Shown: piece after piece, positions 11,395 through 22,364 of the stretch
Layout: every line of letters begins with the position of its first letter
Position numbering within the stretch: position 1 is the first letter of the stretch
NCBI GenBank assembly: GCA_900155495.1
Contig: FTLJ01000320.1
Coordinates: 1 to 64,000, forward strand
Origin: Porogramme epimiltina
Lineage: Eukaryota > Basidiomycota > Agaricomycetes > Polyporales > Polyporaceae
Reading direction: 5' to 3'
Length of the DNA stretch: 64,000 nucleotides
Position numbers and translations under genes: made by a program
Notes under the pieces: model-generated
Told to the model about the DNA's origin: nothing
The model's database searches: none
What the model saw: the letters and a program-made list of their open reading frames with translations, nothing else

Positions 11395-13760
11395 AATGGG
11401 GACGTACGCGGCGGCGCGACGAGTAATAGCTCGTCTTGATGTGCTCAAAGTTGTACGTCGACGAGAACGCGTCATTGAACCAGTACAGCTGCTGCATCCA
11501 CCTGCAGCGCCGCTCGCGCGCAAGGGCTCTCGCACTCCCAACATACACAACGCACAAAAAAGAGCCGCGTTGCTCACAGGTCGATCGCAAGGTGGCCGCT
11601 GCGGACGACGCAGACTTGAAGTGGCCGGCGTAGACGGGGTCGAATCGGACGATCGCGGCGAAGAGGTGAACGTCCTCCTCGGTGAGGCGGCCGCCGACGA
11701 GGAGGAAGTCTTTTCCGTGCCCGCGAGCATCTGCTCGCCCCGGTCGAGGAATGCGTAGAGCGGCGCGACTGCGACCTCGCACGCTTGCTGCGACGTAGCG
11801 GATCCGGCCTTGCACATCCCGTCTGTGTCGCGCGCGGGACGGCCAGCACGGGACGCAGGGAGATGGCGAGGGGAGGAGGGAGAGTAATGCACTAGAAGAC
11901 CGGGACGCACCAGCAGTCGTACTCGGAGCTTGCGTTGAGGCAGAGGTCCTTGACGTGCTGCGCGCTGTGGAGGGCGTCCCCTTCGACCACGGTATGTTCA
12001 CCTCCCCCACCGTGATCTGACGGGGATGGAGCTGGAGGAGGTCGTGTTGATCAGATGTGCGCGTTGGTTTACCGGCCATTCATCGAAGGGATGTGTCTGC
12101 CTATTGACGCTGTTTCTTTCACGAATGGAGGCTTCGTTCGCACCTGAGAGTCCGAGCGTGACGTATAAACATGAGCCTGGCTACTTAGCATACATCGAGT
12201 ACTTTTTAGGGCACTAGTAATATATTTTTATTGAATACAAGGCTAGTTACTACAAACTGTTCTGTACCGGAACCGCTCCTTTGTCCACAAATCCAAGCGA
12301 TGCGCGAGCTCCCCAAATGTCACTGTCAGCCTCCCGCACCAAACATCCTAGCACCTCGGCCGTTCAGCCGCATTCACCGTACGCGGGCCCCCATCGTGAT
12401 TCATGCGCGCGAGGAGGTCCAACCTTGCTGATCGAGCGCAACAGGTTATGACTCTGCGAGGGAACCTTCAGTAATTACAATACAAGGGCGAGAGACGACA
12501 GCTGACTTACGATATGAACTCGGGCCCAACATCCTAGAGAGAGCGATGTCTCCAGCTAGAGCCACGCACTCTTCCTTGGGCCTAATTCTATCCTTGCTCA
12601 CTTCGTCGATGGTCATCGGGGTCGTCGGGGTCGTCGGGCTTGCAACTTGTCTCTCCCTAGAATGTGAGCACGAAATACAGTCCTCGCGCTGTATGCACCT
12701 CGATCGTCTGGCCCGCTGCTCCGGTCCCGCGCTCTCCGCCCTCACACGGCTTCTCCAGGCGCACCGTGCAATCTCCCCACCCCGCGTGCCCCCGAGTATC
12801 TGCTCCACCCGGGCGTCGGACGCGAACAGTGGTGCCGAGACGATATAAATCCGGACTTGGACGTGCTGCACCGTCTACACACGGGGTGGGGATTGGACCG
12901 GTGCACGGAAGGGGGAGTGAGAGAGAGTACACACCGACGACGATGCGGCATATCCCCTACTTCGAACTTGTTGATCTCCGAGCAAAGTGAGGTGAGGCCG
13001 GGAGCAGCTCCGGATGCGGGGCAGTCGTGGAGCGCGGTGTGGAACATGCAGTCGCTCTTCGGTCTGTCTCTACTTATGAAATCGGTTGTCTTGGATTTGC
13101 ACAGTAAGAGAACAACAAGCTGCAGATCCAACGAGGGAAAGAGGAGGAGCGTAAGTCAGATACAGTAAACAAAGGCTTGCATACGCAGGGGTACGGATGA
13201 AGTGATGATCTCAATCGGATCGCGCTTTGAGATAGAGGCTATTCGCGCGTTGTGCGCTTTGGAAGGGTCTTGCATCCGAGCGTGGAAGGGGCTGATTGGG
13301 GACAGCAATTAGACCTGCCCATGCAGAAGGACAGGAAGACCATGCCTTGATGAGCGCATCAAGAACGGGCACCATCTGGGAGAGATAGCAGCAGGGCGGG
13401 AGACCCACCTAAGACCATGAAGTCCTCCAGACCCTTGTGCTTGCAGACGATGGATGCACGAGTAGCGGGTGCTGAATGAAGCACACGTCAGACGTGCCGT
13501 GGCGCGGGAGAAGACGAAGCGAGTCGCGAGTCGCGGGACACGGAGGAGACACAGGGCGGGGACCTGGCTGTCGGTGCACGGTGGCTAGGGTGGGTGGATG
13601 CGCACATACACGGGCGGCGCACCTGTCGCGGGGGCAAACTACCTGCCCATCTCCACAGCTCTTGGGGCGCGGGAGACAGCAGTTTGTGGCGGGAAGGGCT
13701 ACCGAGGTCAGAGAAACCCTTGCCAATATCGCCAGACTTGGGGACGTCGTGTTGGCTCGC
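11395..13760 (-). pseudogene. Omega-class (ECM4/Gto-type) glutathione S-transferase relic, copy A
   Basis: Minus-strand segments correspond to a glutathione-dependent thiol transferase of the omega/ECM4 class. They run from SQHDVPKSGD (near 13750, start ATG lost) through HKGLEDFMV (near 13430). An internal motif appears twice: QRANSLYLKARSDP (near 13215) and QHVKDLCLNASSEYD (near 11930). The C-terminal domain reads DFLLVGGRLTEEDVHLFAAI and VRFDPVYAGHFK (near 11640-11710), then FSSTYNFEHIKTSYYSS (near 11430-11480). Several frameshifts and an extra 1.2 kb in the middle make it non-functional. Copies B and C lack the extra sequence. Confidence 0.65.
12005..13205. other. Extra 1.2 kb inside GST relic A
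   Basis: This block splits GST relic A and has no counterpart in relics B or C. An open minus-strand frame (12871-12446, 141 codons) has no motif I recognise. I found no terminal repeats or target-site duplication. The repeated GST motif on both sides suggests either two overlapping GST fragments or an insertion with local duplication. Confidence 0.4.
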
Positions 13761-13764
13761 TGCG

Positions 13765-14812
13765 CGAGGGAGGCGGGCAAGGGCTTCTGTGACAGGCGAC
13801 TAGGGAGTGACGAGTGGCGGAGGGCGATGGCCTGGGGAACGCTGCTGGTCTTTGCAGGGGCCGATAACAGGTGGATGGGACGCAGGCTGACTGTGAGGAG
13901 GGTGATTGGGCTGGACAGGACGCCCCACAAGGCTGCCCATCGCATACGCACGTCATGTCTCCTGCTCAGCTTCCGCGTCCGTCAGCCCCTGTCCGTCGGT
14001 TGCCCAATCGCATCCTTCCCTAGCACCCTTGCCCCCCTTGCTGCCTCCGATGGTGGAAGTCACGTGCTATACACACATGGAGCCGATCCATAAGTATGGT
14101 CGATGAGTCGCGAGCAGCAGCGTTGTGAAGAAGAGCGGGAGCGCACGGGGAAAGAGGGATCCCAGCCAAAGTCCAGCTCCGCGTTCGGCCCTGCCGCAGG
14201 CGCCCACCCGTACAAGTCCCCGATCTATTCGGACTTGAGCTCGCTCTTCCGACCTCAGTGGCTTTGGCGTGCACCATCTCCTTTCCAGGCTCGTATTAAT
14301 TCACAGTCGTCCTCCGTCCCCCCACAGATGATCAGAACGTCCTCCACCAACGAGAAACTAGCGAAGAAGGCCCCCATACTCAACCCATTCGCTAGATGTC
14401 TGTCCAAGGGCCAACTTCGGTATCAACACATCGACTTGCGACCAGTCTCTACCTTCCCTCACCTCCGTGCCATCCGCGTGGATCTGCAACACTTGATATG
14501 TACTCCCAGTATACCCTCCTGTGCGACAAAGGTGTGCACGAGACTCAGTTGCCCATGATGTTGCTCAGGTACTGTACGATGACCCGAGGATGTGTGCGTA
14601 TGCTCATCCATATTTCTTGCGCGACCAACTGATAATTGTTTACAGCAGCCTTCAACGCAAGAGAGGCACTACGTGTACTCCATTCTTCATGCCGCAAACG
14701 GAAGAAAAACGGAGTCATCAATAGGGAGGCTAGTCACCGAGTGAGTGGCATTGCCTGTCTCTCCTATCTGCCCTGTCGAGCCCCACTAGGTATTGCAAGC
14801 CTCGAGCTCAGT
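13765..14812. other. Region between GST relic A and asaB-like relic A
   Basis: The GST start and the asaB-like start point away from each other, so this was probably a divergent promoter region. The first 300 bp align with 27770-28290 and 41234-41760. From about 14330 to 14720 the sequence has no counterpart in the other units, and its open frames are short with no recognisable domain. Confidence 0.4.
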
Positions 14813-14813
14813 G

Positions 14814-15820
14814 ATGGCCACCCCCATCATCGACAGCGTCACCGTGATGCTCTATACCTCCCTCCACCCCTGGAATGTGCGAAGCCCTACTTTTCGGTCC
14901 ACGCGGATCTCTCGCGCCTCCAACACCTCTGGGGCATAGTCGCGCCCGCCGTACAGGTCGAGAACCTTCTGGAAAGGAAGACAGCCTCTCGCTCGACGCG
15001 ACAGGGTCTCGGGACCTCCTCCGCGCGGCGGCGCACACCGCGTCCGACGACGACGCGGCGAGTGGGAGTACTACCCCCAGTGCATCGCGTCTGTGAAGAA
15101 GCTCACGGGTGCGTCGCGCGTCGTCCCCTTCGACCACAGTAAGTGTCCCCCTGTGCGTTCCTTTCCCCCTTCCTTGCTTCCCTCTCTTCGCTCAATACAC
15201 ACGCTCACCCCACCTTCTCCCTCTCCCGCCCCGTCTCTCTCTCGCAGCCACAGCGAACCGCAGGCGCCGCCCAGGCGAGCTCGATGACACCCCGCAGAAG
15301 CACCAACACGTCCCCCAGGTACTCGTACACAACGAGGTATGTACACAGCACCAGGAACCCGCGACCCCGCCGCCGCCTGCGTCCAGCGCCCCCCCCCTCC
15401 TCCCCGCGGACGTCCCCGCGCTGCTCGCGTGCCGCTTCCAGATCGTTGGCCGATCGGACGCGCGGTGCGGAACTGGCCGCTCGTGCTGTGCGATGGGCAC
15501 AGCGTCGACGCCGCGCGCGATCTCGGGCCCACGACGTTGCACTACCCGGATCGTGAGAGTGAAGTTTGGCTCAGCGTACGCTGCGTACGGTTCGGCGCCG
15601 GCCACTGGTGGAAGTGCGTGCGAGGGATGATGCCGGAGGTGTTGATCAAGGGGTGCATGTCTGATTATGTGTTCTGGGTGAGGACTATGGCGCTAACTAC
15701 CGTGGGCTTGGCTTGGAGGGACGACGGGGGGACGGCAGTATTCACACATCGAATTCGACGCCCGAGGGTGCGCCCCTGCGGGAGTCACTCGAGCTCGAGC
15801 TTTTGGTGCTCTACGATTGA
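14814..15820 (+). pseudogene. asaB/CmcJ-like hydroxylase/desaturase relic, copy A
   Basis: Fungal asaB/CmcJ-type proteins are predicted non-haem oxygenases of secondary metabolism. Visible segments in order are MATPIIDSVTVMLY (from 14814), AKPYFSVHADLSR, KEDSLSLDATGSRDLLRAAA and YYPQCIASVKKLTGASRVV, then an intron near 15137-15246. RRPGELDDTPQKHQHVPQV follows, then PIGRAVRNWPLVLCDGHSVD, DLGPTTLHYPDRE and WWKCVRGMMPEVLIKG. The end is EGAPLRESLELELLVLYD with stop TGA at 15818. At least four frame changes separate these segments, so the gene is dead. Family assignment rests on many ordered motifs and is fairly secure. The substrate is unknown. Confidence 0.65.
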
Positions 15821-17035
15821 TAATAACGCCGGCGACATTAGACTGAGCGTTATACACGATTGTTACTGGAGGGGATAGGCATACTCAAACCCGCTGGCAT
15901 CTGACGCTTCGTAGACGTTCGTAATGTCTTGAATGTCATTTTTAACAACTTATTTATTACGCATAAGGGCACGCTCTGTGTCGCTCACAACCTGGGATGC
16001 GTAGGGCCTCCCTATCTACGCTAGCCAGTTGAACGGCCCTACATATAGCGAATTTGAAGGTGCCCTGCGCAGCCGGATGTGCAGTGATGACAATTAGGGC
16101 TTCGTCATGAGAAATGACGTCACAAGCCCAAGCACGTGATAAAGTTGATGTTTTTGTTCGCATGCATGTCTAGACTCGAACTCTCAGCCAACTTCGCTTG
16201 GAACTTCAAACCAGCGACTCCTCGTTAAAGCCAGCCGGGTCCTCCAACAATGTATGTAGCTCTGTCGCCGTCTTGACTCTTGAATACCTAAATCAAAACA
16301 TTGATGGGATGCTGACGCGTGCCGCAGGGCGACCGCGCGCACTTCGAAATTAGTTGAGGCTTGCGGGCGTGTTCTTCAAGTCGGCGCCGACAGCGTGCGT
16401 ACGCTGATTCCTCGAGCTCATATTTAAGCGCTAATCTAGTAGCACCAAAACCTATACCATCCCAGAGTAACGCGACCTCTCAGCTCCACAAGGCCCTGCT
16501 AGTGCGTCACTCGACCGCAGCGCTCACGCTATCCATTTCTAGCCGGAAGCATTTCTCCCTGGTCTAGAGCCTAGGCCTGACGGTCCTAATACTGGTGGCG
16601 TCTTCCCTTCGCCACAATTTATCGAAGGTTCTGTGGATTTATGTTATGTCACTGCGCAATATTCACTGACGCCGTATTCATAGGCTCTGTTACTGTGACC
16701 CTGTATGCGATTGAGAGGGCACAACGCTATGAGTCGACTCGTTGAGGATAAATGTTAGAGGCAACCGAAAGGAGGACGTAACCGGGGTGTTGAGGAAGTA
16801 CGCCAGAGCTCCATAACGCCAGGCGAGTGCTGCGCATTTCCTCTATTCAACCTTCGACTGACTCGTAATGCTGCACACAGGACTATGTGCTCTATTTCAG
16901 TGCTGCAAATCGTATGGTTCTGTGCAAGATTATAGTTGTGTACTCACTACCCTCCATAATGGTGAACTCAGGAAATGTATTATTCGCTGCGTGCCTATTT
17001 GATTCTTTTCAGCTCTAGGCCACGTGCTGTCAATA
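15821..17035. other. Spacer between asaB-like relic A and NLR2 promoter
   Basis: The first 350 bp align with 29981-30330 and 56894-57110. About 16170-16980 is longer than in the other units. No open frame carries a recognisable domain and no RNA gene was seen. Confidence 0.5.
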
Positions 17036-17145
17036 GAAATCATTTCCGCGATGCTTCAAATGCCGCCTACGCGCCTGCCCCGGTTCCAGGGCTTTCTACA
17101 AGCGCCAGCATTCTCACGTCTGCCAAATATCGTGGCGATAGCCAC

Positions 17146-17151
17146 CACGTG
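17146..17151. promoter_or_regulatory. CACGTG E-box in NLR2 promoter
   Basis: CACGTG sits 118 bp upstream of the NLR2 start codon, at the position conserved in all four NLR promoters. It is followed by a pyrimidine-rich stretch leading to the ATG. Confidence 0.4.
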
Positions 17152-17263
17152 TTTCGAACCGTGTATACGGGCGGTCACCCCTCGACGTGCCAGTTCATTC
17201 CTTCTCCTGCACACCTCCTATCATTCTTACTTTTTCTTCACTGTGCTGGGGCCCCGATACAAC

Positions 17264-20200
17264 ATGCCGTTGCGGAAGAAGCTCCGCGCGAAATGGGACG
17301 AATTGAGAGGTCGCTCGCAGACCCCGGAGCCACAATCCCGGGATGAGGTATGTCGATCTGCATCGGTGTCGTCCTCTACCGGCGTAACAGCCCACATTTC
17401 ACAGCAAACTCAGCATTCAAGATCGAGGACAGGAGACACGGTCGCGGGTGCTATGCACCTGGCCCTCGACGTTACAGAGTTGCTATCCGACGGGGTCCCG
17501 TTCCTTCCTGGCATAGTGAAGGCACTCAAAAATGTCGTAGAGGTTTACGAGGTATGTTCTTTGAGCGCAAAGGCCTGTTTGTGGCCCTCTGTACGATATC
17601 TAATCGGTTCTGCATTACATGCACGCATTATGCGCATGTGATAGAAATATGCTTCTAATCGAGAGTCCATGGACATGCTGCAGAAACGCATCGAATCTAT
17701 GAACGCCATGTTCAAGTCAGTTCTTCCAAAGGGTAAGCCTTGTCCGCCAAAGCTGGAGGAGCAATTGGGCATCTTCAACGAGTGCGTGCGCAAATTCGCT
17801 GTCTTCACACTACATTGACATGTAAACATGATGATAGGAGCGTGAAAAGTGTCACTACTGCGGTGGAAAGACTGCAAGGAGATCATGAGCCGAAGAAGCG
17901 CACAAAGACAAAGAAGGTCTTGACGGAGGTGTCTCAAGCATTGCGCGCGGACAAGATAACAGAGGAACTAGATGGATACGTGAATATTCTGTCATGGTAT
18001 CTGGATAGTTTTACGGTATGTGTCGGTAGCCACGTAATCCGTTCAAGAACATCACACTGACAACAATGTGAGATTTCTATGAGACTGCTGGTGTATATTG
18101 CAATCGATGTGAGTCGTGAATTGCACATAAAAACATACACTGACTATCGCGAGATCCTGGTAGGATTTGCACACTTCCGTTGTTGACGAACTTGGACAAG
18201 TAAATAGCAAACTCGACGGAATGAATAACACTATTCATCAGGAAGGCGAGGCCCTCCGGCAGACGTTGACTAGTTCCGGTGCGCTTATTAGTTATCTATG
18301 TTTTCGTGTTCTCATGTGCTCAACATCAACGTCGTGTACCAGAAATACAAGGACTCCGATATGCGTCTGGGGCTAGATTTGATGCGAACGTAGGGCGCGA
18401 AGGATGCTTAGAAGCGACATGCGCCGAGGTTCTGACTGCGGTGTACAAGTGGGCTATCCCTGGGGAATATCCAGCCGCGGCGGAGAAGTCTTCGCCTATG
18501 TTCAAGATCTTGCAGGAGCTTTGCATCTTGTGGCTCAACGGGCAGGCGGGGACAGGGAAATCGACACTCGCCCAAACAATCGCGGAGCGGTGCGAGCGTG
18601 CAGGCCTCCTCGGGGCGAGCTTCTTCTGTTCCCGATTTGGTGACCGCAACAACATCCAACTCATCTTCCCCACCATCGCCCTCCAGCTCGCTCTTAACCC
18701 TGCCACCCCACCCGCATTTAAGACAGCGGTTCAGAAAGCTGTGAAGGCCAACCCAGATATCCAACACTCCCTTCCATCACACCAACTCGAGAAGCTCATT
18801 GTAGAGCCGCTCCGGTCATGCGCCTCAACCGACGGAGACTCCTTCCGGCCAAACGTGATCGTCATTGACGCCCTCGATGAATGCAAGGATGAAGAGCCGG
18901 TGTCGACTATCGTCAAAGCGCTCTCCCTCCACGTCGACGGCATCCGCTCTCTCAGGTTTATCATTACAAGCCGTCCAGAAGCTCATATCTCCGCGGGATT
19001 CAGAAGAGCGACGCTTTCGCAATATGTTCACAACTTCTCCCTGAGCGAGATTCCCCTCGAGGTCGCCCTTCGTGACATTGCTATCTATATCGAATCCAAG
19101 TTCTCCGAGTTCCTCTCTGATCATGAAGGGGAGTTCAAAGAAAATTGGCCTGGAATGGAGACACTGCAAGAGCTTCGGGCTATGTCCGGCGGCCTGTTCA
19201 TCCACATCTCCACCGCCCTCAAATACATCTTCGGCGCGAGCGATCCACAACAACGGCTCCATGAATTGCTCGGGGATCCTTACGTCTCTTTTTCGAGTGC
19301 TACTGAGAAATCTCCTGCCGCACACCTATACGGACTCTATCTTCAAGTCATGAAGGTTATCACTGATCCCCAGGGGTGCGCACGGGTGAAGACGATGGTT
19401 GGCTCAATTGTGCTCCTCAAGGACCAGATTTCACCACAGGATCTTGAGTCCCTCCTCAATCTGGAGTACGGCACGGTGCGGAATACATTGCGCCCCCTCC
19501 ACTCGATCTTGGTAGTTCCAGACGTCAAACAACCCAGCGCAGTGATCCGGATCATCCATCCATCCTTCCCCGATTTCCTTGTTGATGGGTCTAAGTGCAC
19601 GCGCACGGACATTCTCGTCGACCGGCAGCTCCAGCACACACTTCTCTCAGAGCGATGCTTGCAAATCATGAACACGAATCTCTGCCGGAACCCGTGCAGC
19701 ATCGAGTCTCCCTGGATGGCAAACATTGAAATCGAGAACCTTTCCTCTCGTCTCGCGGCCTCGGTCCCGGTTCACCTTCAGTACGCGTGTCGACATTGGT
19801 CCAGCCACCTCTGTGAAGGACACATCACCCAGGACATAATCGCTCTGATCTCCACGTTCACTCAGGAACACCTCCTGCACTGGCTCGAAGTCTCGAGCTT
19901 GATGGGGGATCTTGACGGCGCTATTGACGCTTTGGAAAATGCACAGACTGCTCTCCAGGTATGTGAAATCATAGACACACGTTCAGGATGACCGCTCATC
20001 AGCTCCTCGACTGGCTTTCAGAAATTGGGTGTCCCTCCGACGGACGTCATAGCGATGCTCAACGACTGCAAGCGTGTGGTGCATCTCTGCTATCCTGCAA
20101 TCTCATCCTCCGCCGGCCACGTCTACATATCCGCCCTTCCATCCTCCCCCTCGAACTCTATCCTCCGCTCCGCATACTCTGCAGATCTTTCCGGCCCAAC

Positions 20201-22364
20201 CCGCATCCATATCGGCCAACTGTCACGATGGAACGCCAACACGATCACAATGGAGGGCCACACGGCCGCCGCTCTTTCTGTCGACTATGCCCCAGATGGC
20301 AAGCGCATCGCCTCTGCCTCCGAGGACTTCACCATCCGACTATGGAACCGTCGGACGGGGGCACAGCTCCATGTGCTGAAAGAGGAGAGCATGGTCGTGA
20401 GTTTGGCGTTCTCGCCGGATGGGAAGGAGATCCTGTCCGGAACGAAGGAAGGGGTGGTGTCGCTGTGGGACGCTCGGACGGGTGAACGAATCGCGTCTCA
20501 GAAGGTGCATTCCAAGCGCGTTCGCATGGTGGCCTACTCTCCTCAGGAAGACCTTGCGGCATCCTGCTCTGAAGACGAGAAAATCGTTCTATGGACTACC
20601 GCGTCTAGAGGACTGAAGAAGATAAGGGTCCTGGAGGGACATTGGAACGCCATATACGCTGTCGCCTTCTCTTACATTGGATCACTATTAGTCTCCGGAA
20701 GTGGCGACAAGACCTGCAGAGTTTGGACGGTATCCGACTCCACCAATTTGCACACGCTCAAACATGACACTCAAGTCCTGAGAGTCTCCATCTCCATCGA
20801 CGACAAGACAATCGCATGCGGATGCGAGAACGAGCTCGTTCTGTGGTCCATCGACGATCCATCCCATCCCCGTTGCCTCAAGACACTGCCCGTGAAGGGC
20901 GACGTTTGGGGGCTCGACTTCTCTCCTGACGGCCGCACCCTCGCCGTCGGGTGCGAACTCGGTGAGGGATCGTGGATCAGGCTGTGGGACGTTGGGACGG
21001 GGGAGTGGGTCGGGGACCGCGAGGAGATTCGAGGAGAAGGCATCAATGGATTGCGGTTTTCCCCCGACGGGTCCCAACTCGTCTCCGCCCACGGCCGGGG
21101 AACGGTGCGGTCGTGGGACGTCTGGGTGATGCGGACGAGTGCGGGCTCAGGCTCGGACGACAGTGGAGCGGGCGATGGGCGGTCTTCGTCGAGGGTATTG
21201 GCTGTTGCGTTTTCACCTCGGGACGGGGATCGGCTTGGGGTGGTGGTGGAAGACGGGACAGTGGAGCTGTGGGACGTCCCCTCGAGGAAGATAGTTGGGG
21301 AGAGGGCCCACCCGCACCCCGGCACCCTCAATCCCGGTTATGTGGCTCTGACATGGTCTCCGGACGGGACGCGGTTTGCGGTGTCGGGGCATACAGACCA
21401 CTCCATCATTGCATACGACATGGAACAGGCCTCATCTACCTCCGTTCTCCGCGGGCATTCCAAGGAGGTGCTCCCGGCGGCGTTCACACTGGACTCGCGA
21501 AGCATCGTTTCTGGCTCGTTCGACGGCACCCTTCGGCTCTGGGACGCCACTTCGGGGACTGAGCGGGTGCTCTTCAAAGGAGCAGGAGCCATTTGGGCTG
21601 TTGGGATCTCACCGTATGAAGGGTATATTCTCTTCTCACAGGTGGTTCTAGACGCGCCCCTCCGTACCTCTGACTCTGACCATCACCAAGTGGAATCGAG
21701 CAATCCGATGTTTGATTGGACTAGGACAGGTTATTCAACGCTGCACCTATACGACCTCGCATCAAAAACCACGGTTTGGGAGACGAACCACTGCCATGCC
21801 ATCGTCGCCCTCTCCTTCTCGTCCGATGGGTCGCGCGTCGTCGGATCAAGCGAGCGAGGCCAGATCTCTCTCTGGACATTCTCTCCTCCCCTTCACTCAG
21901 ACCCGGACGCCGCGCGAGAAGACGCCGATGGGACTCCTGAACCGAGCAGGGGCACTCTCCACCTCCTCGCCGAACTCCATCCGGAAACATCCGGCATTTC
22001 GGTCGAGCGCATCCGGTTCTCCGCCGACGAGCGCGCTGTCGTCACCAACGCCTGCTTCGCACCGATCACGTCCCAGGCGCACTGGCCACTCGTCGCGCAG
22101 CACAGCGCCGTTCCACAATCGGACCCCGGATCCACCGACTCTCATCTGCACCCCGACTACTTCCTCTCTGATGGCTGGATTTGGCGCCGGGGTTGCGGGG
22201 AGGAACCTCGACGAGCGTGCTGGCTCCCACCAGTGTATCGATACCAGCCTGCAGAAGTTGGGTATGAACGCCGTCCTGGGGGATGGGATACTGGGGGAAA
22301 ATGGGTCGCGTTCGCTACCAACGAAGGGCGGCTTGTCGTTGTGGACGTGTATGGCGGCTCATAG
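17264..22364 (+). CDS. NLR2: NACHT-WD40 receptor-like protein, short leader
   Basis: Predicted STAND/NLR NTPase of 1570 aa. Exons: 17264-17551, 17645-17781, 17838-18015, 18073-18108, 18164-18278, 18343-19958, 20022-22364; the summed length keeps the frame. The N-terminus MPLRKKLRAKWDELRG leads almost directly into the helical domain, because roughly 80 residues of the Ser/Thr/Pro-rich leader present in NLR3 and NLR4 are missing. NACHT has P-loop GQAGTGKST near residue 318, VIVIDALDEC and FIITSRPEA. WD40 blades start after residue 790. It is a mosaic: blade 3 and the following turn resemble NLR3/NLR4, while blade 4 (DKTCRVWTVSDSTNLHTL) resembles NLR1. Intron 5 uses a weak GTGCGC donor. No disabling change was seen. 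Confidence 0.85.

Larger units (their letters stand above)
1475..17035 (+). repeat. Segmental duplication unit I
   Basis: This is the first of four directly repeated units. It contains NLR1, spacer, glycoprotein relic, GST relic, asaB-like relic and spacer in the same order and orientation as units II and III. Unit length is about 15.5 kb, longer than unit II, partly because of an extra 1.2 kb inside the GST relic. The NLR start-to-start spacing from unit I to II is about 15.6 kb, counting from the ancestral ATG at 1683. Confidence 0.8.

Noticed and set aside
11387..12079. 230-codon minus-strand frame as an intact GST gene
   Set aside because: Only parts of the frame match the GST family and the matches lie in changing frames. 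It is part of relic A, not an intact gene.
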